The notes beneath the pieces are model-generated. The model worked only from the letters and a program-made list of their open reading frames with translations, did no database searches and was not told the origin of the DNA. DNA of 45,550 nucleotides, from assembly GCA_020847395.1 (NCBI GenBank), contig JADLCD010000051.1:1-45550 (forward strand). The letters are read 5' to 3'. Position numbers and translations under genes: made by a program. Shown here piece after piece: positions 24,107 through 32,338 of this stretch. Source of the DNA: Chitinophagaceae bacterium. Lineage in GTDB: Bacteria; Bacteroidota; Bacteroidia; Chitinophagales; Chitinophagaceae. The first letter of the stretch is position 1; the number at the start of each line of letters is the position of its first letter.

Positions 24107-26014
24107 ATGAAATATGCCATTATTATTTCAGCAATGCTTTTGCATAGTATATACAGTATTGGTCAATCAACACAAAAGCCACCGCTGCATGGCAAACACT
24201 GGATGGCAATTACCGGCAAGCCACTTGCGGCAACGGCCGGCGCGGCAATCTTTCAAAAAGGCGGCAATGCTGTTGATGCCGCATGTGCCATGCTTGCAGC
24301 CACATGCACCATGTGGGATGTGTTGAGCTGGGGAGGTGAAACGCAGGCGCTTATTTATAATCCTAAAACAGGCCAGGTAATCGGCATCAATGCACTGGGA
24401 GTTGCCCCAACAGGGGCAACAACAGCCTTTTTTAAAAATAAAGGCATGCAATTTCCTCCTGAGTATGGGCCGCTTGCCGCGGTTACTCCCGGCACGCCGG
24501 GGGGATTATGTACAATGCTTGCGGAATACGGCACCATGAGCTTAAAAGAAGTATTAGCCCCTGCCATGCAAATGGCAGCAGGTTATGCCATTGATGCACA
24601 AACCGCCAATAGCATTGAGCGCAATAAGAAGATGATAAAGGAATGGCCTTACTCAGCAAAAGTATTGTTGCCGCATTTGGGTGAAAGCCGGGAAGCTGCT
24701 GAGCCGGGAGAAATATTTATGCAGCATGACCTGCTGCAAACTTTACAGAAAATGGTTGATGCAGAACAACAGGCCCTGAAACAAAAAAAGAGCCGAAAAG
24801 AAGCGATATATGCAGCATACAACAGGTTTTATAAAGGCGATATAGCGCAGGAGTTTGTAAGAGGTTGCCGGGAACAGGGCGGTCTGATCACCATGAATGA
24901 TCTTGCACAATGGAGCGTAAAAACAGAAGAGCCGCTTAAGGTAAATTATAAAGGCATCGATGTATATAAACTGTCGCAATGGACGCAGGGGCCTTCCATG
25001 CTGCAGGCGCTTAATATACTTGAAAACGTTGACCTGAAAAGCATGGGCTATAATTCTGCAAATTATATACATACCATTTGCCAGGCAATGCATTATGCTT
25101 TTGCTGACAGAGATTTTTATTATGGAGATCCGGACTTTCCCCCGCAGGAGCCTATGGAAGGTTTACTTTCCAAAGCATATGCAAAAAATAGAGCGGCGTT
25201 AATTTCACCATTTAAAAATGATGCGACAGCAGGGCCCGGAGATCCTTATCCTTTTGAAGGAAAAACAAATCCTTATTTATCGCTATTGAAGCAACGCGGA
25301 TTTATACCGGATTCAACCGATAAAAAATCGCCCGGTGCATTGCCTGCTCATGATGCATTGAATGCTTCATTATTAAATAACGCATTAATTGATGACGCGT
25401 ATATGGACAGGATGTGGAGAGGTACTACTTCTGTTGAAGCTGCCGATGAAGAAGGCTGGGTAGTATCTGTTACTCCAAGTGGCGGATGGATACCTGCCTG
25501 CATTGCAGGTAATACAGGTATTGGCATGAGCCAGCGCATGCAAAGTTTTGTTTGCGACAGCACGCTCAATCCTTTTAATGTAGTGGAGCCTGGCAAGCGA
25601 CCAAGGGTAACCTTAACGCCTACCCTCGCGCTGAAAGATGGCAAACCGTTTTTATCTTTTGCCGTACAGGGTGGCGATACACAGGATCAGAATTTATTAC
25701 AATTCTTTTTGAACATAGTAGAATTTGGAATGACCGTGCAGGAAGCAACCGAAGCGCCTAATGTAAATACCAATCAGTTATGGTTATCGTTAGGAGGCAC
25801 TACAAATGCAGACAGGAGCCCGAGAGCCGGTAGTATTGTTTTAAGCGCCGATATACCGGATTGGGTAAGAAAAGAATTGATACAAAAAGGATATAAGATC
25901 ACGGACGGACAGAGAACGTCCGGCCCCATCAATGCTATATACTTTGACTGGAAGCATAAAACACTCTGGGGTGGTAGCAGCAATAACGGGGAGGATTATG
26001 GCATTGGATGGTAA
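24107..26014 (+). CDS. Gamma-glutamyltransferase-like Ntn hydrolase, secreted
   Basis: This 635-residue protein has a signal peptide (MKYAIIISAMLLHSIYSIGQ) and the GGT fold: KGGNAVDAACAMLA (51-64), GGETQALIYN, and GDPDFPP (340-346). The autocatalytic Thr is expected at 440-441 in RGTTSVEAADEEGWVVS, followed by the PSGGW segment. GGT proteins self-cleave into two subunits and act on gamma-glutamyl amides such as glutathione. Here the substrate-carboxylate Arg motif of classical GGT (FREMAP type) is replaced by GINALGVAP, and the usual DTTH is GTTS. This suggests a paralogue with another substrate, perhaps another amide or acyl compound. It stands alone, with no peptide-transport genes beside it. 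Confidence 0.85.
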   Translation: MKYAIIISAMLLHSIYSIGQSTQKPPLHGKHWMAITGKPLAATAGAAIFQKGGNAVDAACAMLAATCTMWDVLSWGGETQALIYNPKTGQVIGINALGVAPTGATTAFFKNKGMQFPPEYGPLAAVTPGTPGGLCTMLAEYGTMSLKEVLAPAMQMAAGYAIDAQTANSIERNKKMIKEWPYSAKVLLPHLGESREAAEPGEIFMQHDLLQTLQKMVDAEQQALKQKKSRKEAIYAAYNRFYKGDIAQEFVRGCREQGGLITMNDLAQWSVKTEEPLKVNYKGIDVYKLSQWTQGPSMLQALNILENVDLKSMGYNSANYIHTICQAMHYAFADRDFYYGDPDFPPQEPMEGLLSKAYAKNRAALISPFKNDATAGPGDPYPFEGKTNPYLSLLKQRGFIPDSTDKKSPGALPAHDALNASLLNNALIDDAYMDRMWRGTTSVEAADEEGWVVSVTPSGGWIPACIAGNTGIGMSQRMQSFVCDSTLNPFNVVEPGKRPRVTLTPTLALKDGKPFLSFAVQGGDTQDQNLLQFFLNIVEFGMTVQEATEAPNVNTNQLWLSLGGTTNADRSPRAGSIVLSADIPDWVRKELIQKGYKITDGQRTSGPINAIYFDWKHKTLWGGSSNNGEDYGIGW

Positions 26015-26102
26015 AACACAACGCCTTACGTAAGATCAATTTGCATAAAATGGAGAGAAGAGAAAACCTCACTCCTCTCCAACACCAGAAAACCGAAAAA
26101 AT

Positions 26103-26549
26103 TTATAGCGTAAGATTATCTTTCAACAATTTGCCTTCAGCATCAAACAAAAGTATTTTTTTCTGTACACTTGATTTTGCAACATGTATTTTATACTCTT
26201 TTTTATCATCAGGCAATTCAACTTCGTATACTGCCTTTGTTTCCCAATCAGTGTATTTACTTTTACTGAATCCGTCTTTTACTGCAGCAGGAAGATCATC
26301 TATACTCAATTCCTTTTCCGTACCCTGCCATTCCCCTTTTTTATTAAATCTTGCTTCGAGTTTATCGCCATTCAATTCAAATGTAGCAGCAAAAGCACTG
26401 AGCTTATCTTTCCATTCTACATTTTTTGCATCAGCATATTTTTCAGAAAAGGCATTGGTAACTTCTGCAGGTATTTTTCTTACCTGGGCGTTCGCGGTAT
26501 ATACTAAACCGGTGCATATAACTAATACTGCCAAGAATATTTTTTTCAT
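26103..26549 (-). CDS. PepSY-like (BLIP-fold) exported protein
   Basis: This 148-residue protein has a signal peptide (MKKIFLAVLVICTGLVYTANA) and two PepSY-like repeats of the Bacteroidota kind. The first is about 25-75 (AFSEKYADAKNVEWKDK ... ATFELNGDKLEARFNKKGEW). The second is about 80-145 (DLPAAVKDGFSKSKYTDWETKAVYEVELPD). These small periplasmic or secreted proteins are common and have no established enzymatic role; protease inhibition and ligand binding have been suggested for the fold. It is convergent with the GGT-like gene, with an 88-bp gap. Confidence 0.8.
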   Translation of the reverse strand: MKKIFLAVLVICTGLVYTANAQVRKIPAEVTNAFSEKYADAKNVEWKDKLSAFAATFELNGDKLEARFNKKGEWQGTEKELSIDDLPAAVKDGFSKSKYTDWETKAVYEVELPDDKKEYKIHVAKSSVQKKILLFDAEGKLLKDNLTL

Positions 26550-26658
26550 AATTTTTTTTATTATTTAATAGAATGCAATTTCGTGCCAGTTGGTGTTGTA
26601 TGTGAAAAAAAGTTTATAAAAATTTCTTAATAAAAAGGAGATATTCCATAATGTACAT

Positions 26659-26835
26659 CGTCTTTCGATCCCGCACACAGGTTCCTATTAAATTATTGTA
26701 GCAGGAGAGAAACCTGTTAGGCAGGAGTGCAGATGTTGGGCATTGGTACAAATGCCAAACGGATTTCTCCTTCGCAAATGTTACATTAAACTATAATGTT
26801 CGTGTTGGCTCAGTCGAAAGGACGGAACCAGAGGC
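26659..26835 (+). repeat. Modular intergenic repeat, tandem unit 1
   Basis: The unit of 177 bp starts with a diverged REP-like hairpin (CGTCTTTCGATCCCGC with GCAGGAGAGAAA). It passes through an ATGTTGGGCATTGGTACA segment and ends with the 54-bp module at 26772-26825. The hairpin keeps TTTC/GAAA and most of the inner stem. Confidence 0.7.
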
Positions 26836-27020
26836 CGTCATTTCGATACCGCCCTCTGGTTGTAATGAATTAAACGACTATTGCGGCGGTGAGAAATCCG
26901 TTTGGCAGTAGTGCAAATGTTGAGCATTAGTACAAAAGCCCGGCAGTTTTCTCTCTCGCAAAAGAGTGATTTAACTACGATGTTCGTGTTGGCTCGGTCG
27001 AAAGGACGGAAACTGTACCC
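26836..27020 (+). repeat. Modular intergenic repeat, tandem unit 2
   Basis: This is a second unit in direct orientation straight after the first. Its REP-like hairpin has arms ATTTC-GAT-ACCGCC (26840-26853) and GGCGGT-GA-GAAAT (26885-26897), then ATGTTGAGCATTAGTACA, then the 54-bp module at 26956-27009. Distances between equivalent points of the two units are 177-184 bp. The stem differs from the copy at 242-309 by paired substitutions. Confidence 0.75.
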
Positions 27021-27033
27021 GTCAAACCGGAAG

Positions 27034-27699
27034 TCAGGAAATTCCCTCAATCACCACCACAATCTCACCCTTCACGCCTTTGGCAATAAAATAATCGCAA
27101 ACTTCGCGTAGGGTTCCCCGTTTGTTTTCTTCAAACATTTTGGTAAGCTCCCTGCTTATGCAGCATTGTCTTTCTGCACCAAAATACTGAATACATTCCT
27201 CTAATGTTTTTACCAAACGCATAGGCGATTCATAAAAAACAATAGTACGCTCTTCTTCAGCCAGTTTTTTAAACATGGTTTGGCGGCCTTTCTTCAAAGG
27301 CAAAAATCCTTCAAAACAAAAACGGTTAATGGGCAGTCCGCTGTTTACTAATGCCGGAACAAAAGCTGTTGCTCCCGGTAAACATTCTACCCTGATATTT
27401 CTTTTTGTACACTCTCTTACCAATAAAAATGCCGGATCAGAAATGCCGGGCGTGCCTGCGTCAGTAAGCATTGCCATTGTTTTGCCAGCCTGCAACTGGT
27501 CGGCAAGATGAGATACTACTTTATGCTCGTTATGCTGGTGATAAGGCGTGATAGGTTTCTGAATATTATAATGCTTAAGCAGCAGGGAAGATGTCCTGGT
27601 ATCTTCTGCAAGTATAAGGTCAACCAGCTTTAATATTTCTACCGCCCTGAAAGTAAAATCAGCAAGGTTGCCGATGGGTGTAGGAACAATATAAAGCAT
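27034..27699 (-). CDS. rsmI: 16S rRNA (cytidine(1402)-2'-O)-methyltransferase RsmI
   Basis: The 221-residue product begins with the tetrapyrrole-methylase-type motif MLYIVPTPIGNLADFTFRA. It carries AEDTRTSSLLLKHY (31-44) and HQHNEH, then AMLTDAGTPGISDPAF and the LPGATAFVPALVNSGLP segment, all diagnostic of RsmI. It 2'-O-methylates C1402 of 16S rRNA with SAM, in the decoding centre. It lacks the small C-terminal domain of some relatives, ending at VVVIEGIS, which is usual for the shorter form. It is last in the minus-strand group pepP, pssA, purS, rsmI, 82 bp after purS. Confidence 0.94.
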   Translation of the reverse strand: MLYIVPTPIGNLADFTFRAVEILKLVDLILAEDTRTSSLLLKHYNIQKPITPYHQHNEHKVVSHLADQLQAGKTMAMLTDAGTPGISDPAFLLVRECTKRNIRVECLPGATAFVPALVNSGLPINRFCFEGFLPLKKGRQTMFKKLAEEERTIVFYESPMRLVKTLEECIQYFGAERQCCISRELTKMFEENKRGTLREVCDYFIAKGVKGEIVVVIEGIS

Positions 27700-27781
27700 T
27701 GCAGAAAATTATATGTAGACAGATAAAATACAACCAACAAACCCGGTAAATAAAAATTTGTTGTTTCGTGAACGGATAAAA

Positions 27782-28027
27782 TCAGTTCACTGTTATTTCA
27801 AAATATTCCATTACCTGGTTGGCAAGTAATTTTTGTGAAGCCTCTTCCGCTATTTTCTTTGCTTCTTCTTTTGAAGCTGCTTCTACCTGCAGTGTAATAT
27901 GTTTGCCAATACGCACATCTTCTACGCCTTTTAAACCTAAGTTGCTTAAACCGCTCATTACTGCTTTACCTTGTGGATCAAGTAATTCTTTTAAAGGCAT
28001 TACGTTAATATTAACCGCGTATGTCAT
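27782..28027 (-). CDS. purS: Phosphoribosylformylglycinamidine synthase subunit PurS
   Basis: This 81-residue protein matches PurS: MTYAVNINVMPLKELLDPQGKA at the start, then SNLGLKGVEDVRIGKHITLQ and a helix rich in Glu, Lys and Ala. PurS is the small structural subunit that joins PurQ and short PurL to make FGAM in purine synthesis. No purQ or purL is adjacent, so these must be elsewhere. The start codon overlaps the pssA stop by 4 bp, so translation of this gene is likely coupled to phosphatidylserine synthase. This is a pairing of unrelated pathways. Confidence 0.92.
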   Translation of the reverse strand: MTYAVNINVMPLKELLDPQGKAVMSGLSNLGLKGVEDVRIGKHITLQVEAASKEEAKKIAEEASQKLLANQVMEYFEITVN

Positions 28028-28791
28028 GATGCTGTTTTATTTTTAAGCGGCAAAGATAACAGAATGTAGGCTATAAAAATAAACGGAACCGCCGCCCATT
28101 GTAATAAAATTACCAACACTATTGCCACAGCCAGCAATATCCATTTTGTAGTATTACTTTTAAAAGAATAGTCTTTAAACTTGAGGCTCATAATAGGCAT
28201 ATTGGAAACCATCAGGTAACTGAGCAATATAATTACCGCATACCACAGCCATTTATTTAAAAGCAGGTTAATAACAGTATCTGTACTGTTATGCCAGAAA
28301 ATTAAAGGGAAAGACGCGATTAATAAACCAACCGCCGGCGTAGGCACTCCCCTAAAATGATAGGTTTGGGTTTCATCTATATTAAACTTTGCCAGCCGCC
28401 ATGCTGCCGCCATTGGTATAAGCAGCGCAGGCAAAAGCCATACTATAGAAGCATTCAACCCGTCTTCTTCCCTTGCTACAGACAGTCGCAAAAACTGGTA
28501 AATAATCATGCCGGGTGCAACCCCAAAACTCACCACATCACTGAGAGAATCTAATTGTTTGCCCATTTCTGAAGTAACTTTTAACAGCCGCGCTACAAAA
28601 CCATCCAGAAAATCTACCACACCCGCCAGGCCAATAAACAGCGATGCCATAAAAATCTGCTCCGGCATACTCAGCATCTGCGAACCTTCTTCCGTATTTA
28701 ATAATACCACGCCGGTTTGCAATACTGTAATAATAGCCATGCAGCCAAAAGCCAGGTTGAGCAGCGTAAAAAGGTTGGGAATATGTTTCAT
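28024..28791 (-). CDS. pssA: CDP-diacylglycerol-serine O-phosphatidyltransferase
   Basis: This 255-residue inner-membrane enzyme has the complete CDP-alcohol phosphatidyltransferase motif DG-x2-AR-x8-G-x3-D-x3-D (Asp63, Gly64, Ala67, Arg68, Gly77, Asp81, Asp85). The N-terminus MKHIPNLFTLLNLAFGCMAI is typical of bacterial PssA. About seven membrane helices cover the rest. It makes phosphatidylserine from CDP-diacylglycerol and serine, the precursor of phosphatidylethanolamine. A psd (decarboxylase) gene is not next to it. Its end overlaps purS. Confidence 0.93.
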   Translation of the reverse strand: MKHIPNLFTLLNLAFGCMAIITVLQTGVVLLNTEEGSQMLSMPEQIFMASLFIGLAGVVDFLDGFVARLLKVTSEMGKQLDSLSDVVSFGVAPGMIIYQFLRLSVAREEDGLNASIVWLLPALLIPMAAAWRLAKFNIDETQTYHFRGVPTPAVGLLIASFPLIFWHNSTDTVINLLLNKWLWYAVIILLSYLMVSNMPIMSLKFKDYSFKSNTTKWILLAVAIVLVILLQWAAVPFIFIAYILLSLPLKNKTAS

Positions 28792-28824
28792 CTGTAGTTA
28801 TAGTTTAAAAGAGATATACTGCGC

Positions 28825-28944
28825 TAATTAAGGGTGTATTTCAAGTTTTCGCCTCATATTAAGTTTGCCCTCACCCCTTTATCCCCTCTCCACAGAGTGG
28901 CGAGGGGAATTGTGGTGCGAAAACTTGAAATACACCCCTAATTA
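28825..28944. repeat. MITE-like element with 28-bp terminal inverted repeats
   Basis: Arms 28825-28852 and 28917-28944 are reverse complements at 27 of 28 positions (core GTGTATTTCAAGTTTTCGC). Inside is a second hairpin CCCCTCTCCAC-aga-GTGGCGAGGGG (28883-28907) with one mismatch. The whole is 120 bp, carries no open frame and lies between pepP and pssA. Its right end contains the pepP stop codon. Ends reading TAATTA on both sides could be part of the repeats or a target duplication. No transposase of matching kind is in the window. Confidence 0.7.
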
Positions 28945-30231
28945 ACGTTTCATCAAAGCTTCTATTTCATCAACGGTTATAGGAATTTTTTTCATCAAAT
29001 CCTTATTGCCGTTTTTGGTTATCCAGAAATTATTTTCAATACGGATACCCATATTTTCTTCTTCAATATAAATACCGGGTTCAACAGTAAATACCATTCC
29101 TTCTTTTATCGGTTCTATGCGTGTGCCCAAATCGTGAACATCTATACCAAGATGATGTGAAATGCCATGATACAAATATTTACGATAAGCCCTGTTATTC
29201 CTGTCCTCATTCCTCACATCTGATTTGTTCAGCAAACCAATTTTTATAAACTGTTTAGTTGCTTCCTCTCCTACTTTATCAGTATAGGCAATAACGGATA
29301 TACCCGGTTTAAGCATAGATGCCGCGTATTTATGCAAATGCAGGCAGGCATTATATATTTCTTTCTGGCGTTTGGTAAATTTTCCATTCACGGGTACTGT
29401 TCGGGTAAGGTCGGCGCAATAGCCGCCATATTCCGCACCAAAATCCATCAGTATCAGTTCACCATCTTTACACACCTGGTTATTGGCAACATAATGAAGC
29501 GTTCTCGCCCTGTCGCCACTGGCAATAATAGAACCATATGCCGGGCCTGTTGCACGATTAATTAAAAATTCATGCAGTATCTCCGCTTCTATCTCATACT
29601 CCATAACACCGGGGCGGATAAATGAAAGCAGCCTGCGGAATGCCTTCTCCGTAATATCCATCGCCTTTTGCATCACTTCAATTTCAAGCGGTGTTTTTAT
29701 GGCACGCAATTCTTTCAAAATTTTTGCACTGCGCATATACTTATGCAATGGATATTTCCGGCGCATCTCTTCCGCATAACGGTAATCCCTAACCGCTACA
29801 CTATTTGCTTTCCTGTCGTTTTCATTTGTATTGAGGTATATCGTATCGGCAAGATGTATCAGCGGCTGAAGAAATCCTTCTAACGTATCAAGCCATATAA
29901 CGGTTGAGATACCCGATATCTCCTGCGCTTCTCCTGCTCTTAATCTTTTGCCATCCCATTTTTCTTTCAACTCATTCGGGCGAACCAGCACCAATACTTC
30001 CCTGTATTTTTTATCAGGATTATCAGGGAATAAAATCAGCATCGAATCTTCCTGCACAATACCTGTAAGCCAGTATAAATCGGAATTTTGTTTAAAAGGA
30101 TATAGCGCATCACCATTGTCAGGCAGTTCATCATTACTGTTAAATATAGCTATGGCATTTTTCTCCATCTTAGCCACAAACCGCTTCCTGTTGGCAATAA
30201 ATATTTCTGGATTTAAAGGCAGATATTTCAT
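28942..30231 (-). CDS. pepP: Xaa-Pro aminopeptidase (PepP-type M24B)
   Basis: This 429-residue peptidase from the ATG at 30231 (a TTG three codons earlier is less likely) removes N-terminal residues before proline. The N-terminal creatinase-like domain (about 5-175) contains FNSNDELPDNGDALYPFKQN, typical of PepP. The metal site is complete: Asp263 (LMDFGAE), Asp274 (YCADLTRT), His359 (HGISHHLGIDVHD), Glu384 (TVEPGIYIE) and Glu399 (RIENN). It is cytoplasmic, with no signal peptide. The stop codon is within the right arm of the MITE-like repeat, so the last codons (KR) may have been set by that element. Confidence 0.92.
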   Translation of the reverse strand: MKYLPLNPEIFIANRKRFVAKMEKNAIAIFNSNDELPDNGDALYPFKQNSDLYWLTGIVQEDSMLILFPDNPDKKYREVLVLVRPNELKEKWDGKRLRAGEAQEISGISTVIWLDTLEGFLQPLIHLADTIYLNTNENDRKANSVAVRDYRYAEEMRRKYPLHKYMRSAKILKELRAIKTPLEIEVMQKAMDITEKAFRRLLSFIRPGVMEYEIEAEILHEFLINRATGPAYGSIIASGDRARTLHYVANNQVCKDGELILMDFGAEYGGYCADLTRTVPVNGKFTKRQKEIYNACLHLHKYAASMLKPGISVIAYTDKVGEEATKQFIKIGLLNKSDVRNEDRNNRAYRKYLYHGISHHLGIDVHDLGTRIEPIKEGMVFTVEPGIYIEEENMGIRIENNFWITKNGNKDLMKKIPITVDEIEALMKR

Positions 30232-30389
30232 TGTAAACAACTTTATTCAAATGAACAATACTGCAATATCAGTATAATATAGCGGCTGACAAAAAGGGAT
30301 AAGGGCTATACAAAATGGTAAACGAAATTTTGAACTCTTCTTACCAAAGGTAAATACGCCCGAAGTGCATCAGCATGAACCATAGTATC

Positions 30390-30397
30390 TATATTTG
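30390..30397 (+). promoter_or_regulatory. Candidate -7 box (TATATTTG) for the Asp-box protein gene
   Basis: This octamer fits TAnnTTTG exactly. It lies 15 bp before the first in-frame ATG (30412) and 47 bp before the ATG preferred here (30445), which also has an AAAAGG purine run just upstream. A good -33 box is not evident. Confidence 0.4.
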
Positions 30398-30444
30398 TTT
30401 ATGTTCTCTTAATGGAAATAATTATTCTTTACAAAAGGTATATT

Positions 30445-32316
30445 ATGCAATTGTACTTCATTTTAAAAAAGATATGTTGTTTGATAATGCTGCTGTTGTT
30501 TGTTCCTTTGTTGCGTGCACAAACAGGAACTACATCTGAACCTGTGCGTTATATTGGCGGTGTTACTATTGATCCTTCTGTGCATGAAGGAAGATTGCGG
30601 TATGCGATAGGTACAGAAAATATACAGGTGATGCGTGCCAACCGAAAGCATACGGACATTGCCACTGATTCAGGTTGGACATACAATCACGCACCTAATC
30701 TTGCATATTGGAATGGGAAATTCTTTTATCAATATCTCAGCAATCCTGTTGATGAGCATATTGCACCGGGGCAAACCTTATTAACTACTTCTGAAAATGG
30801 CAGAAACTGGAGTATCCCTCAAATTATTTTTCCACCATATAAAGCGCCGGCAGGCGTGAAAATACCGGAAGGTTATCATGGTTATATGATGCACCAGCGT
30901 ATGGGATTTTATGTTGCGCCTAATGGCCGCTTACTCACACTTGCATTTTACGGGCATACCGAAGATCCTTTCCAGGAAGGCGGCATCGGGCGTGTAGTGA
31001 GAGAAATTTATAAGGATGGAAAATTTGGTGACATATTCTTTATAAAATATGAAAGCCATGCACAATGGAATGAAACAAATACTGCTTTCCCTTTTTATAC
31101 GTCTGCTAAAGATACCGGTTTTGTATCAGCCTGTGATGCATTGCTTAAAAACAGGTTAAAAATATTGCAATGGCGTGATGAAGATGACGACAGCGATACG
31201 TTGTATGCAGAAAACAGAAATGATGATCATCTTTCCGCGCTTTCATACTTTCATCGCAAAGATGGAAAAGTTGTTATGCTTTGGAAAAAATCAAAAGCTG
31301 CATTATCCTTAGATGAAGGCAAAACATTTTCACCCGTAAAAGTGCCAACTCTTATTATGAGTGGTGGTAAAAATTGGGGACAACAAACAGCAGATGGAAG
31401 ATATGCCATGTGCTACAACCCGATAGAATCATCTGAATATCGCTACCCGCTTATTATTGTTACCAGCAACGACGGTGCAATCTTTGATAATATGTTGCTT
31501 GTTCAGGCAGAAGTACCGCCACGAAGATTTTATGGCAGATGGAAAGATTTTGGGCCTTGCTATATGCGTGGCATTCCTGAAGGCGAAGGTAAACCGCCGG
31601 GCAATGATATGTGGCTGGCATATAGTATGAATAAGGAAGACATGTGGATCAGTCGTATACAGGTTCCCGTAACCTATAAAGTAACCGAACCGGTTTATGA
31701 TAATTTCAACACATTATCTACAGGTGGGGCCATAAAAAACTGGAATACATATTCTTCACAATGGGCACCTGTATCTGTTGCTGATTTTCCGGGCAACGGC
31801 AACAAAAGTTTAAAACTCAGCGATGAAGATCCTTACGATTACGCAAGAGCTATAAGGGTATTTAAAGAAACGCAACATGCAGACTTACGGTTTAGTATTT
31901 ACGCAGATAAGAATACCAATGGAGAATTATCTATTGACGTTACCGATCAGTTTGGTAACCGTCCTGTACGCATCAACTTCAACCCAAATAAAGATATTAC
32001 CATTACCGACGGCAGCCATATAAAAAAGGTTCAGCAATACCGTGCAAAACAATGGTATGATATTCATCTTGTAATTAATGCTACGCTTAAAGGCAGTTAT
32101 GATATGTATATTGATGGAAAAAAAGTTGCTGCAAATATTGCTTTGGCGGAAGCAGTCAAATCAGTAGAGCGCATTTCATTTCGTACAGGGGCTTACAGAA
32201 ATTTTCCAACCCGAACCACCCCCAACGAAATACCTGAGCCTCCTTTAGCAGGGGCAGACAATAAGGTGGAGAAGGCGGTATTTTATATTGACGAGGTAAG
32301 ATCAGAAAGCAAATGA
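30445..32316 (+). CDS. Secreted Asp-box (BNR) beta-propeller protein with C-terminal beta-sandwich
   Basis: From the ATG at 30445, preceded by AAAAGG, the product has 623 residues and a signal peptide ending FVPLLRAQ. The in-frame ATG at 30412 would lengthen it by 11. The propeller part (about 30-410) holds Asp-box motifs at about 116 (SENGRNWS), 288 (SLDEGKTF) and 341 (SNDGAIF). About 414-623 is a beta-sandwich, probably carbohydrate-binding or LamG-like (YDNFNTLSTGG ... YDMYIDGKKVA). Such layouts occur in sialidases and other exo-glycosidases, but the sialidase FRIP-type motif is not seen. Substrate is therefore open. It is convergent with a GH5 gene, suggesting shared use on one polysaccharide. 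It is not in a SusCD locus. Confidence 0.72.
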   Translation: MQLYFILKKICCLIMLLLFVPLLRAQTGTTSEPVRYIGGVTIDPSVHEGRLRYAIGTENIQVMRANRKHTDIATDSGWTYNHAPNLAYWNGKFFYQYLSNPVDEHIAPGQTLLTTSENGRNWSIPQIIFPPYKAPAGVKIPEGYHGYMMHQRMGFYVAPNGRLLTLAFYGHTEDPFQEGGIGRVVREIYKDGKFGDIFFIKYESHAQWNETNTAFPFYTSAKDTGFVSACDALLKNRLKILQWRDEDDDSDTLYAENRNDDHLSALSYFHRKDGKVVMLWKKSKAALSLDEGKTFSPVKVPTLIMSGGKNWGQQTADGRYAMCYNPIESSEYRYPLIIVTSNDGAIFDNMLLVQAEVPPRRFYGRWKDFGPCYMRGIPEGEGKPPGNDMWLAYSMNKEDMWISRIQVPVTYKVTEPVYDNFNTLSTGGAIKNWNTYSSQWAPVSVADFPGNGNKSLKLSDEDPYDYARAIRVFKETQHADLRFSIYADKNTNGELSIDVTDQFGNRPVRINFNPNKDITITDGSHIKKVQQYRAKQWYDIHLVINATLKGSYDMYIDGKKVAANIALAEAVKSVERISFRTGAYRNFPTRTTPNEIPEPPLAGADNKVEKAVFYIDEVRSESK

Positions 32317-32338
32317 ATACAATACAACTCTAAAAGAA

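Larger units (their letters stand above)
26550..27033. other. Gene-free region dominated by a tandem repeat
   Basis: No gene is supported here. Short frames on both strands run through repeat sequence. The first 110 bp should include the promoter of the PepSY-like gene (minus). The rest is two tandem copies of a modular repeat, listed separately, whose second copy ends just before the rsmI stop codon. Confidence 0.6.

Noticed and set aside
24107-26014. Classical gamma-glutamyltranspeptidase for glutathione
   Set aside because: The substrate-binding Arg segment is missing, so only a GGT-like call is justified.
26008-26568. 186-codon plus-strand frame opposite the PepSY-like gene
   Set aside because: It lies antisense to a gene with a clear signal peptide and family pattern.
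26659-27020. CRISPR array
   Set aside because: Only two tandem units of about 180 bp, with no short regular repeats and unique spacers and no cas genes.
30445-32316. Sialidase
   Set aside because: Asp-boxes are present but the Arg-Ile-Pro type motif and catalytic triad could not be placed.
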